Under the pieces are notes generated by a model. That model was not told the origin of the DNA. It saw only the letters and a program-made list of their open reading frames with translations, and did no database searches. A stretch of 34,799 bases of DNA from Candidatus Moraniibacteriota bacterium (GTDB taxonomy: Bacteria > Patescibacteriota > Minisyncoccia > Moranbacterales > UBA1568), in contig JAHFON010000009.1 in assembly GCA_023261695.1 (NCBI GenBank), positions 1-34,799 of the forward strand, given 5' to 3'. Position numbers and translations under genes: made by a program. This document shows positions 1-9,224 of the stretch, piece by piece; positions within the stretch are counted from its first letter, which is position 1; each line of letters opens with the position of its first letter.

Positions 1-2
1 AT

Positions 3-1244
3 GTCGGATTGCCGCTGGCGGTGCGCGCCCAAGAAAAGGGTTATGATGTGATTGGATTTGATATTGACGAAGAAAAAATCAAGCTCCTCAAGAAAGGAGA
101 AAATATTTTCAAAAAAGACACTTTCTTGAAAGAGAATCTTTTGAAGTACCCTTTCAAGGCAACCAGCGATCCGAAAAACATCGCCTCGGCCGATATTCAT
201 ATTATCTGTGTTCCGACACCGGTCGACGCTTTGCATCACCCGGATCTTGGCCAGCTTATCGGTGCATCGGAAACTATCGCGCAACATTGCAAAGCGGGCG
301 CGCTCATCATTTTGGAATCCACTGTCAATCCGTATGTTTCTGAAGAAGTCGTCCGTCCGATTTTTGAAAAGCGCGGCTTCACTGTGGGCAAGGATATTTT
401 CATTTCGCATTGTCCCGAGCGCATCAATCCGGGTGATCCAAAATGGAACGTAACCAACATTCCCCGCGTGGTCGGTTCATTTGAAAAGAAAGGGCTGGAA
501 ATGTCGCTCCAGTTCTATCGCTCCATCATTGACGCTGACATCCGTCCGATGAAATCCATCCGCGAAGCCGAGGCGGTCAAGATTCTGGAAAACTCTTTCC
601 GCAATATCAACATCGCGTTCATTAACGAGATCGCTATGTCCTTTGACAAGCTGGACATTGATACGAAAGATGTCATAGACGGCGCCGCGACCAAACCATT
701 TGCTTTTATGAAACACTATCCGTCCTGCGGTGTGGGCGGACACTGTATTCCGGTGGACCCGCATTATCTCGTGGAACGCGCTAAAGAATCCGGTTTTAAT
801 CACGAATTCTTAAAGCACGCGCTTGAAACCAACGACGGTATGCCGGCCTACACTGTAGAGCGCCTGCAAGACGCTCTTAACGATAAACGTCTGGCAATGA
901 AAGATACGGTCGTGGGCGTGTTGGGACTCGCTTACAAAGCGAATGTTGACGACGTGCGCGAATCCCCGGCGCTCAAAATTATTGAACACCTCAAGGAACA
1001 CAAATGCAAAGTGGAAACGTTCGATCCTCATTTGAAAAGAAAATCCACAATGAAGTCTCTTGAAGCAATTCTCAAAAAGGCAGAAGCGCTGATCATCGCC
1101 ACGGATCATAAGGAATTTAAGGAAGCTCTAACTCCGGCGCTGATGAAAAAATACAATATCCAAGTGATTGTAGACGGAAAAAATTGTTTAGATAAGCAGG
1201 TATTTCTAAAATCTGGTATTATTTATAGAGGTATAGGGAGATAA
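3..1244 (+). CDS. Nucleotide-sugar dehydrogenase (UDP-N-acetyl-mannosamine/-glucosamine 6-dehydrogenase family, WecC/TviB-like), 5'-truncated by window edge
   Basis: GLPLAVRA continues upstream of the track start (codons gtc gga ttg from nt 3); motifs FDIDEEK, CVPTPVD, ESTVNP, CPERINPGD, GGHCIPVDPHYL, GLAYKANVDDVRESPAL. Confidence 0.92.
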   Translation, partial: VGLPLAVRAQEKGYDVIGFDIDEEKIKLLKKGENIFKKDTFLKENLLKYPFKATSDPKNIASADIHIICVPTPVDALHHPDLGQLIGASETIAQHCKAGALIILESTVNPYVSEEVVRPIFEKRGFTVGKDIFISHCPERINPGDPKWNVTNIPRVVGSFEKKGLEMSLQFYRSIIDADIRPMKSIREAEAVKILENSFRNINIAFINEIAMSFDKLDIDTKDVIDGAATKPFAFMKHYPSCGVGGHCIPVDPHYLVERAKESGFNHEFLKHALETNDGMPAYTVERLQDALNDKRLAMKDTVVGVLGLAYKANVDDVRESPALKIIEHLKEHKCKVETFDPHLKRKSTMKSLEAILKKAEALIIATDHKEFKEALTPALMKKYNIQVIVDGKNCLDKQVFLKSGIIYRGIGR

Positions 1245-1289
1245 AGATAAGTGATGAGTGATAAAAGATGATGAATAAGCGATAAAAAA

Positions 1290-1526
1290 ATGTTTTCTAT
1301 TATCAAACTTATAATTTGGCTGGCCGGCGTCACGGTGATTGCTTATTTCGTTTTGCCGTATTTTGGTTATGAAATTAACACAAATTATTTCAACGAAAGT
1401 CGGGACGCCTGCCAAAAAACACTTGAGTTGTGCCAGAAAAATTTAATCCAAAAAGGCCTTGAGGGCATCAAGGGCAATTGCGATTGGCAGTGCATTGATC
1501 CCAAAGTGCTCATCAAGAAAAAATAA
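1290..1526 (+). CDS. Small single-TM protein with four cysteines, unknown function
   Basis: 78 aa; N-terminal hydrophobic helix (IIWLAGVTVIAYFVLPYFGY) followed by ACQ..LCQ..NCDWQC; lies in-line between glycan genes. Confidence 0.55.
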   Translation: MFSIIKLIIWLAGVTVIAYFVLPYFGYEINTNYFNESRDACQKTLELCQKNLIQKGLEGIKGNCDWQCIDPKVLIKKK

Positions 1527-1570
1527 CAATCCATTTTTTATTGTTGATTTTACATTTTGATTTTAAAATT

Positions 1571-2524
1571 ATGCGTCTCATCGTCAATCTGCCGGCGTTC
1601 AATGAGGAGGAAAAGATCGCAAGTACTATCAAGAGAATACCCCGCCAACTTGAAGGTATTGATGAGGTTTTCGTTCAAGTTATTGATGACGGATCAAAAG
1701 ACAAGACATTTGAAGTCGCCAGAGAAGCCGGTGCCGATTTCGTCTATTCCAACGGTATCAATCGCGGTATCGGCAAAACATTCCGTCATGCCGTAGAGCG
1801 CGCGTTGGAAAACGGCGCTGATGTCATGGTGAACATAGATGCCGACGGTCAGTTTGATCCAGAGGACATTAGAAAGATCATCGCGCCGATTCTCGCAAAT
1901 CAGGCCGATATGGTGAGCGCTGACCGTTTCGATCATCTGAAAGCCAAAAATATACCTCTCCTCAAAGATATTTTGAACCGTATGGCCGCCAGAATCATCG
2001 GTAACTTTATGAATGTCAATATCAAAGATCTCACCTGCGGCTTTCGCGCCTACAATCGCGAAACGCTCCTGCGTCTCAATCTGCCTGGGGATTATACTTA
2101 TACACAGGAAGTTATCATAGATGCGCTCGGTAAAAATTTAAAGATTATGTGGATTCCGGTGGAAGTCACCTATTTTGCCGGTCGCAAATCGCGCGTCGTC
2201 AAAAGCGTGATGAGTTATATCAACAACAGCTCCCGCATTATCCTGAAAGCCGTTCGCGACGTTCGCCCGATGAAATTTTTCGGAATTCCCGGACTTACTC
2301 TTATCACGCTCTCAATGATCATATTCGCGATATTTCTCTTTCAGTATCTTTCACACGATTTCAAGATTACGCCCTACCTCAATTATATAATCTTCGGTAG
2401 CGGTATGTTCATTATCGGTATCCAGCTTCTTATATTTTCTTTCATTGCCGATATGATCAAATCCAACCGCAAACTTACCGAGGATTTGATGTACATATTC
2501 AAGAAGGAAAAATACAAGAAATGA
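1571..2524 (+). CDS. Family 2 glycosyltransferase (DPM1/polyprenyl-phosphate glycosyltransferase-like) with C-terminal TM helices
   Basis: MRLIVNLPAFNEEEKIASTIKRIP, DDGSKD, NIDADGQFDP, DLTCGFRAY; ATG at 1571 preferred over the track start at 1541; overlaps next gene by ATGA. Confidence 0.88.
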   Translation: MRLIVNLPAFNEEEKIASTIKRIPRQLEGIDEVFVQVIDDGSKDKTFEVAREAGADFVYSNGINRGIGKTFRHAVERALENGADVMVNIDADGQFDPEDIRKIIAPILANQADMVSADRFDHLKAKNIPLLKDILNRMAARIIGNFMNVNIKDLTCGFRAYNRETLLRLNLPGDYTYTQEVIIDALGKNLKIMWIPVEVTYFAGRKSRVVKSVMSYINNSSRIILKAVRDVRPMKFFGIPGLTLITLSMIIFAIFLFQYLSHDFKITPYLNYIIFGSGMFIIGIQLLIFSFIADMIKSNRKLTEDLMYIFKKEKYKK

Positions 2525-3603
2525 AAATTCTATTCATCTCTCGCGCTTATCCTCCGGTCACTGGCGGAATTGAAAATCAAAACTACGAGCTTTCCATGTG
2601 GCTTCCGAAACACGCGGAAACCAAAACGCTGGCCAACCGTCGAGGCAAGAAATTTCTTCCGTTTTTTTTACCGTACGCCGCTTTGCGCGCGTTGTTTCTT
2701 ATGCGGCGATATGATGTTCTTTTGCTGGGCGACGGCGTGCTGGGTATCGTGGGTTGGTGCGTGAAACTTTTTTATCCGAAAAAAACCGCTGTTGCAATCG
2801 TGCACGGTCTGGATCTCACATTCCAAAACGCTTTTTATCAGAGATTTTGGGTACGGGCGTTCCTGCCGTCTTTGGATGGACTGATCGCCGTCGGCAATGA
2901 AACGATCCGGCAAGGTGTCGCGCGCGGTGTCCCGGAACATAAATTCACTTTTATTCCCAATGGCGTGGATACGGAAAAGTATTTCGCGTTTCACACGCGC
3001 GCGGAATTGGAAACCGTTATCGGTCTGCCGCTGAAAAACAAGTATATTCTTCTCACTTCCGGCCGTCTGGCCAAGCGTAAAGGCGTCGCGTGGTTCATCC
3101 GCTCTGTAATGCCTAAGCTTGCAGAGAACGTCCTCTATGTTGTCGCTGGCGACGGAGCTGATCGCAAAAATATTGAGCAAGCAGTGCGAGAGCGAAACCT
3201 TTCTCCGCGCGTTAAACTTCTCGGTCGCGTTTCCGATGAGACGCGCGATGCCCTTTTTAATACTTGCGATCTTTTCATCCAGCCGAATATCAGAGTGAAG
3301 GGCGATATGGAAGGCTTTGGTATCTCTGTCATAGAAGCGGCTTCGTGTGAATTGCCAGTCATCGCATCCAGACTTGAAGGACTGCAGGATGCTATCGAAA
3401 ATGGTGAAAACGGATTTCTCGTCGAAACGGAAAATGCCAAGCAATATATTTCCATCATCACAGAGCTCTTAAACGACCAACCGCGTTTACAGGCCTTCAA
3501 AAGTCGGGTGCGCCGCTATGTCATAGAACACTACGCCTGGGAAAACATTATACGTCTCTATATTTCCGCGCTGGAAAAAATAGCCGGTATGGGGCATAAT
3601 TAA
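2521..3603 (+). CDS. Family 4 glycosyltransferase
   Basis: N-terminal SRAYPPVTGGIENQ; PNGVDTEKY; LTSGRLAKRKGVAWFI; EGFGISVIEAASCELPVIAS. Confidence 0.9.
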   Translation: MKILFISRAYPPVTGGIENQNYELSMWLPKHAETKTLANRRGKKFLPFFLPYAALRALFLMRRYDVLLLGDGVLGIVGWCVKLFYPKKTAVAIVHGLDLTFQNAFYQRFWVRAFLPSLDGLIAVGNETIRQGVARGVPEHKFTFIPNGVDTEKYFAFHTRAELETVIGLPLKNKYILLTSGRLAKRKGVAWFIRSVMPKLAENVLYVVAGDGADRKNIEQAVRERNLSPRVKLLGRVSDETRDALFNTCDLFIQPNIRVKGDMEGFGISVIEAASCELPVIASRLEGLQDAIENGENGFLVETENAKQYISIITELLNDQPRLQAFKSRVRRYVIEHYAWENIIRLYISALEKIAGMGHN

Positions 3604-3608
3604 AAGGT

Positions 3609-5606
3609 ATGCATCCATTTCTGGCTTCAATCGTATTTCTTTGGGTTTCCGGTATTCTTTTTTTTGTACCGGGCTGGGTGATTTTGCGCGTGTTTTTCAG
3701 AAACACTCGTTTATTTATGCCCCTAGAAACGCTGATTTTTTCTTTCGGTATCAGTCTGGGATTGATTGATTTTTTGATGATCATCATCGGAAAATACGGG
3801 TTTAAACTGAATGCTTTTACAATCACTCTCGGGCTGGCGGCCAGTTTGATGACGCTTGTCGGAGTGGTGTTTATCTGGAAACGTTTTAATAAAAATCCAG
3901 AAACTGAAACTGAAATAAAAACAGAAATAGGAAACGCGGAATCTTTTTTCTTCACCAAGAAACAGGGCTGGATTTTTGTTATTCTTATCACGCTTACGAT
4001 TTTAACCAAAGGTGTGTTTCTCGCTCACGCGGTGCTTCCAACCGCGACCGATCTCGGTCACCATATGTATTGGGCTAAATTGATCTCTACGACTGGCGCA
4101 CTCCCCTTCTATGCCAAGCAGGAGATTGTCACCACTGCTGAAGGCGTCTATCAACTCACCAATCCTCAACCGATTATTGATTTCATCATCGGCGAACATT
4201 TACCGTTTGCGGCCATCAACATCGTAAGCGGCTTGGATTTCTTGTCAGCATTTCCGGTGGTTTTTCTTTTTCTTTACAATTTGCTCGGTCTGATTGCCTT
4301 GTTTGTGCTGGCTTTACGTTTTACCGAAGACATCCGGAGTAAATTTTTCTCAAAAAAGATTTTTACTCCGCAAAATGTCGCGCTGGTCGTTTTATTCTTC
4401 TTTGGTCCGCTCTATACTCTCGCTTCTCCGCAGGCTAAGTTTGTGTCAGGCGGCGTGGTCGGAAATACTTTGGGTAATTTTTTTATTCCGCTGATTATTC
4501 TCGCCTATTTTCGCGCGTTCAAAGAAAAAAACCCGCGCCTGCTTGCTTTAGGATTTTTTCTCACACTGACTCTCGCATACACCCATCACTTAAGCATGTT
4601 AATGCTGGCATTTACTCTCGCGGCAGGATTGCTAACTTTTCTTTTTTTGAATGCCAATGCTTTGCGGGAAACATTGCTCCCGTGGCTGAAGCTTTTTTTC
4701 TCGCCTGCTCCTATTCTGACTATTTTTTTAGCGGGAGTTTTTTTCTTTGCTGTCGCTTTGCCGACCTACATTGGAACCAACGCTGTTTCAACCGCTCTGG
4801 GCACACCCACCAAAACCACGCGCACCGGGCTGACTTTTTTACAAATTACTTTTTCTTCCGGCGAGGCCCGGGTCGCGCTGGGATTGGCAGGTTTGGTCAT
4901 AATACTTGCGGCTTTTGCGTTTCGCCGCAAAGGCATAGCCTCCGCGTTTCTGGTCGGCTGGAGCGCTATTTTGCTTTTGATGACCTATAAGCCGGCGTGG
5001 CTTTTGATTGATATTCCTTCCAATCGGATTGGGGCTTATCTTTCTTTTCCGCTGGGAATGTTGTCTGCCATTGCGGCGGTGGCTTTTTTTGCAGCGCTTT
5101 ATAAGCAAGAGACAAATCGCAAAATATACTTGCCGCACCTGTTATTTTTGACCATCGGCTTTTCACTCTTTGTTTTTTCCATAGGTAGCGGAACGTTTGA
5201 TAACAGCCAGACCCTGCTTGCCAGAAGCAAGGCCTCTGACGCTCTGCAAACATTTGACGCGTCAAATTATTTGGCGGAACATAGTTTACCGGAAGATACG
5301 ATTCTGAAAGACCACAATTATATAGTGGCTGATTCCTGGATAAAACTTTTTTTTCTGCGCGACTATTCCTATCCGCTCTCGCGTGGTTTTTTCAAACGTT
5401 ACACGGATAATCCAAAGCGCGAACAATGTACTCTGCTTATGATTTCCACTCCCAATACGCCGCGCGGAGAAAAATGTTACAATGATTTAGGAGTTGATTT
5501 TGTTATGATCAATCCGCATTTTGACACCGCCCAATTTAAGAAATCACAAAATTTTTCGCGCATCTATGCTTCGGATAATATTCACATTTATTCTCGAATA
5601 AAATAA
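3609..5606 (+). CDS. Large polytopic membrane protein, possible GT-C-like glycosyltransferase or polymerase
   Basis: 665 aa with many hydrophobic helices and a C-terminal soluble segment; position between glycosyltransferases. Family not pinned down. Confidence 0.7.
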   Translation: MHPFLASIVFLWVSGILFFVPGWVILRVFFRNTRLFMPLETLIFSFGISLGLIDFLMIIIGKYGFKLNAFTITLGLAASLMTLVGVVFIWKRFNKNPETETEIKTEIGNAESFFFTKKQGWIFVILITLTILTKGVFLAHAVLPTATDLGHHMYWAKLISTTGALPFYAKQEIVTTAEGVYQLTNPQPIIDFIIGEHLPFAAINIVSGLDFLSAFPVVFLFLYNLLGLIALFVLALRFTEDIRSKFFSKKIFTPQNVALVVLFFFGPLYTLASPQAKFVSGGVVGNTLGNFFIPLIILAYFRAFKEKNPRLLALGFFLTLTLAYTHHLSMLMLAFTLAAGLLTFLFLNANALRETLLPWLKLFFSPAPILTIFLAGVFFFAVALPTYIGTNAVSTALGTPTKTTRTGLTFLQITFSSGEARVALGLAGLVIILAAFAFRRKGIASAFLVGWSAILLLMTYKPAWLLIDIPSNRIGAYLSFPLGMLSAIAAVAFFAALYKQETNRKIYLPHLLFLTIGFSLFVFSIGSGTFDNSQTLLARSKASDALQTFDASNYLAEHSLPEDTILKDHNYIVADSWIKLFFLRDYSYPLSRGFFKRYTDNPKREQCTLLMISTPNTPRGEKCYNDLGVDFVMINPHFDTAQFKKSQNFSRIYASDNIHIYSRIK

Positions 5607-5622
5607 AAAATGTTTTTCCATT

Positions 5623-5976
5623 ATGTCGCAAAAACATCTTATCCTTATCTCTCTCTTACTATTTACGACCAGTGTATTCTTTCTTTTCTGGCAGAACGCG
5701 CGTGAGCTCAATCCCGATACTGATAAAAATTGGTGGGTTGCCGCATTTGCATTTCCTAAAAATACCACCGATCTCGCTTTCACTATAGAAAATCACAGCA
5801 ATCAGACCGAATTTCAATATACGATAACCGTTGATAAAACAGATTTTTTGCAAGACAAGATTTTTGTAAAAAGCGGAGAAAAAACAACTGTTACTCCATC
5901 ACTTACCGCCCAACCAAACGTCCGCACCTCCATCATAATCACAGCAGGAAAAGAAAATAAAGAAATTTACAGATAA
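5623..5976 (+). CDS. Small membrane-anchored protein with predicted extracytoplasmic beta-rich domain (DUF1616-like tail, tentative)
   Basis: 117 aa; signal/TM helix then NPDTDKNWWVAAFAFPKNTTDLAFTIENHSNQTEFQYTITVDK...; in operon order. Confidence 0.55.
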   Translation: MSQKHLILISLLLFTTSVFFLFWQNARELNPDTDKNWWVAAFAFPKNTTDLAFTIENHSNQTEFQYTITVDKTDFLQDKIFVKSGEKTTVTPSLTAQPNVRTSIIITAGKENKEIYR

Positions 5977-5981
5977 ATTAT

Positions 5982-7106
5982 ATGTCATCTAAAAAAATCC
6001 TGCTGGCTACTCGCCCCCTTGTTCCCCCTTGGGACGAAGCTTCCAAAAACTTCGCTTACTTTCTTGCCAAATCTGTCACCAAGCACCATATGAGTATTCT
6101 TACCACGCCGACTTGGCTTTCTGATTTACCGGCTAACGTAACGCAAATCCCCTGTTATGCCAAGGACGAGCTCGATTTCTCAGAAAAACTTCGCCTGCTT
6201 GCATCGCTTCGAAAACTGCGCGGAAAATATGACATTACTCACTATCTCTTCACGCCCACGCGCAAAAACACCTCGCTTATAAATTTCTTCAGCCGTCCCA
6301 CGCGCGGTAAGACCATTCAAACCGTTGCGACACTTCGTGAAGATATCTACGGCCCGAAACAGTTAAAACAGCTTCTCTTCGCCCACCACATTGTCGTGTA
6401 TTCTGATTATTCCCGGAACCGTCTCAAACATATAGGTTTTCATAACGTCAGCCGCATCTATCCCGGAGTTGATCTTGATTTCTACCATCCCCAAGTTAAA
6501 GATTCGGAGGCTATGGCGTTTTTCAAACTTTCATCGGAAGATTTCGTGGTTATGTATCCGGGAGAATATGCCCGTCTTGGCGCTACCGATATGCTCGCCT
6601 CTTGGCTTATTGATTATTTCCAAAAGTATCCTGATTCAAATATGAAATTTATTTTCGCCTGCCGCGTGAAGAAACACGAGGATGATCAACAGAAAAAATC
6701 AGAAATAGTAAAACGTTTCAAAGAAGCCGGTATCCTCGACCGGGTGCGTTTCACCGATACTTATGCTGATATGCCCAAGCTCTACAATCTGGCTGATGTG
6801 GTGGTATTTCCCGTCAATGATATGCGTGGTAAATTCGATGTGCCGCTCGTCATCATCGAAGCTTACGCCTGCGGAAAACCAGTTATTCTGTCTGATCTTC
6901 CCATCTTTGCAGAGTTTTCAAACCCGGAAATTTGTGTTACTGTGGCTCGTGGTTCAATGGAAGAATTATCCAAAAAACTGGCTTATCTAAAAGATAACAG
7001 GGCAATCAGAGAATCACTCGGCCAGAACGCCCGCGCTTTTGTGGAACAAAATTTCAATCTCAAAGATACTGTGCGGGAGTATGAAAACCTTTACACCGAG
7101 CTTTAA
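5982..7106 (+). CDS. Family 4 glycosyltransferase
   Basis: IYPGVDLDFYHP, MYPGEYARLGATDMLASWL, DVPLVIIEAYACGKPVILSD, C-terminal NFNLKDTVREYENLY. Confidence 0.88.
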   Translation: MSSKKILLATRPLVPPWDEASKNFAYFLAKSVTKHHMSILTTPTWLSDLPANVTQIPCYAKDELDFSEKLRLLASLRKLRGKYDITHYLFTPTRKNTSLINFFSRPTRGKTIQTVATLREDIYGPKQLKQLLFAHHIVVYSDYSRNRLKHIGFHNVSRIYPGVDLDFYHPQVKDSEAMAFFKLSSEDFVVMYPGEYARLGATDMLASWLIDYFQKYPDSNMKFIFACRVKKHEDDQQKKSEIVKRFKEAGILDRVRFTDTYADMPKLYNLADVVVFPVNDMRGKFDVPLVIIEAYACGKPVILSDLPIFAEFSNPEICVTVARGSMEELSKKLAYLKDNRAIRESLGQNARAFVEQNFNLKDTVREYENLYTEL

Positions 7107-7109
7107 TAT

Positions 7110-8618
7110 ATGAAATACGAAAACTTTATAAAAAACACGAATGATTATCGTCAGAAATTCCAGACGGAAAATATGAAAGTGCCGGTGATTTTTCATACGC
7201 AAGACGCGCTCCTTCCCAACGAGGCAACTTTCGCCCAACTGGAAGACGTCGCTTCCAATGACGGCATTTTTCAGCATATCGCCGCTTTGGCTGATGTGCA
7301 CAGTAAACCGGGACGCAAAAATGCCACCGGCACGGTTATCGCGTCTGAAAAATATATTTTTCCGCAAGTGAATGACTCTGATCCCGCCTGCGGAATGCGG
7401 CTGGTGAAAACTAATTTGGACGACAGTAATGTGACCAAGGAGGAGTTGGACAAACTTTTTCAAGCACTGACTGCGACCGCTCCGACTAAAACTTATATCG
7501 GAACTTATCTGCCAATGCGGATCATTGTGGATATTTGCCGTCTGGGCATCGCGCCGCTGATTGATTATCTCGGCATCCGCACGAAAAATGAAACGACTAA
7601 TTGTCTGGAACGCGGCAATTTTTTTGATCAGGAAAAATCCCGTGAATATATTTTTCAAGTGATTCCAAAATTATTTTTGTTTTTTGCGCAGTTTCGCGCG
7701 GGTATCTTGGGCGCGGCCGGCAATCACTTTCTGGATTTGGTGAAAGTGACTGATATTCTAAACGAAGACATCGCCCGAAAATTTGATCTTCGCAAAGGGC
7801 AATATCTTTTTATGGTGCACTGCGGTTCCGGCATTTTGGGACAATACACGATGTATATGTACACCGCCAAGAAACGGGAACATCTATCAACCGCCATTCT
7901 TATGAACATAGGCCGTTTTTTTTGGAAAACGCCTTTCAAAAAAACCGTCGCTCTCATCGCTCAAAAAATAAGAAAGTCTGGTTTTGGCAAACAAAAACAA
8001 CTCATTACGTTCAATGGAGACGGCGAGGACGGCAAACTTTATATGGCGGCGCGCAATGCCTGTTCCAATTTCGCTCACGCCAATCGCGCGGTTATCACGC
8101 ACAATATTTCGGAAACCATAAAAAAAACGCTCGGCCGCGATCCGGAGCTGGAACTTCTCTATGATATGCCGCATATTCTCGTTTCTCGCGAAGAACACTA
8201 TGGCCAAAATGTTTGGGTGCACCGCAACGGAGCTTCGCGCGCTTACGGCCAGTCGCGGATGCAGGATCATCCGCTTTTCAGAGAAACAGGAGAACCGGCA
8301 TTTATTCCGTCTTCAATGAGCACGGCGGCGTATCTTTGCGTTGGCACAGATGAAAATGTTTCCGGTTTTTATTCTTGTAATCACGGAGCGGGCAAATCAT
8401 CTCAAAAAACAGAGAACCTCGTTCCGCGCAACAAAACAGAGATGAACGAAAAATTGGCCGCCAAAGGCGTTAAACTTTACAACGGCCGTTCTTCCAAAGT
8501 GATTGAGCAGGATTCATCTCATTATAAACGCGCGGAAGACGTGATAGCCAGCGCGCAAGCTAACAACATTGTGAAAACCGTGGCCAAATTGCAGCCGGTA
8601 TCGGTGATTATGTATTAA
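7110..8618 (+). CDS. Divergent RtcB-like protein (tRNA-splicing ligase/RNA ligase superfamily)
   Basis: Colinear RtcB motifs: HIAALADVHSKPGRKNATGTVIA; DSDPACGM (cf. GVDIGCGM); GNHFLDL; VHCGSGILG (cf. HSGSRGLG); ITHN; VHRNGASRA (cf. RKGA); FIPSSMSTAAYL (cf. PGSMGTxSY); CNHGAGKS (cf. xHGAGR). Confidence 0.85.
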   Translation: MKYENFIKNTNDYRQKFQTENMKVPVIFHTQDALLPNEATFAQLEDVASNDGIFQHIAALADVHSKPGRKNATGTVIASEKYIFPQVNDSDPACGMRLVKTNLDDSNVTKEELDKLFQALTATAPTKTYIGTYLPMRIIVDICRLGIAPLIDYLGIRTKNETTNCLERGNFFDQEKSREYIFQVIPKLFLFFAQFRAGILGAAGNHFLDLVKVTDILNEDIARKFDLRKGQYLFMVHCGSGILGQYTMYMYTAKKREHLSTAILMNIGRFFWKTPFKKTVALIAQKIRKSGFGKQKQLITFNGDGEDGKLYMAARNACSNFAHANRAVITHNISETIKKTLGRDPELELLYDMPHILVSREEHYGQNVWVHRNGASRAYGQSRMQDHPLFRETGEPAFIPSSMSTAAYLCVGTDENVSGFYSCNHGAGKSSQKTENLVPRNKTEMNEKLAAKGVKLYNGRSSKVIEQDSSHYKRAEDVIASAQANNIVKTVAKLQPVSVIMY

Positions 8619-8621
8619 ATT

Positions 8622-9224
8622 ATGAAATTCATCGCATTTTCTGGCGTTGATGGCTCTGGAAAATCAACACAACTAGAGTTGCTTCGGGAAAAATTGGAAC
8701 GTGAAAATCTGAATGTCGCTTATTTTCACGCAGTAGAATTTTCTCTGGCCAATAGAATCTTCCGCTTTTTCAAAGGACAAAAAACATTTGAACCGGGAAA
8801 AGAAAAAGCCGTCACCCAAGCCTCATGGTTTTCTGCTATTGTGCGGGAGAAATTATTGTTTTTGGATATGCTCCGTTTTCGCCTGTTTTTGCGCAAACTC
8901 AAAAAAGAAAATTGCGATTATCTCCTTTCCGACCGCTATTTTTATGACTCTTTGATCAATATCTCCTATCTTTCTGATTCCAAACTGATAAAAATCGGGA
9001 TGTTTTTTTTGGAAGCCATACTGCCCAAAACGGATGTCGCTTTTTATCTTAATATCTCTCCGGAAAGCATTATGACGCGGGAAAATGTTCCGGAACAAGG
9101 TATGGATTATCTCCACGCCAAACAAGATCTCTTTGAACAAAAAATTGCTGATTGGAATTTAATCGCGATTGACGCCGGCAGAGACAAAGAAATAATTTTC
9201 CAAGATATTCTAACAAAAATATGA
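8622..9224 (+). CDS. Thymidylate-kinase-like P-loop nucleoside/nucleotide kinase family protein
   Basis: P-loop FSGVDGSGKSTQ; LSDRYFYDSL (DR motif); LID-like MTRENVPEQGMDYL; C-terminal IAIDAGRDKEIIFQDI. Confidence 0.85.
   Translation: MKFIAFSGVDGSGKSTQLELLREKLERENLNVAYFHAVEFSLANRIFRFFKGQKTFEPGKEKAVTQASWFSAIVREKLLFLDMLRFRLFLRKLKKENCDYLLSDRYFYDSLINISYLSDSKLIKIGMFFLEAILPKTDVAFYLNISPESIMTRENVPEQGMDYLHAKQDLFEQKIADWNLIAIDAGRDKEIIFQDILTKI

Noticed and set aside
2668-3444. 258 aa minus-strand ORF opposite the GT4 gene
   Set aside because: Antisense shadow of a confidently identified GT4; no recognisable motifs and no independent initiation context.
7014-7658. 214 aa minus-strand ORF opposite the RtcB-like gene
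   Set aside because: Spans the GT4/RtcB-like junction antisense; no motif support.
7916-7923. T8 tract in the RtcB-like gene (and a similar T8 near 9003 in the TMK-like gene) as phase-variation sites
   Set aside because: T/A runs of this length are common throughout this A/T-leaning sequence, unlike the single G9 tract.
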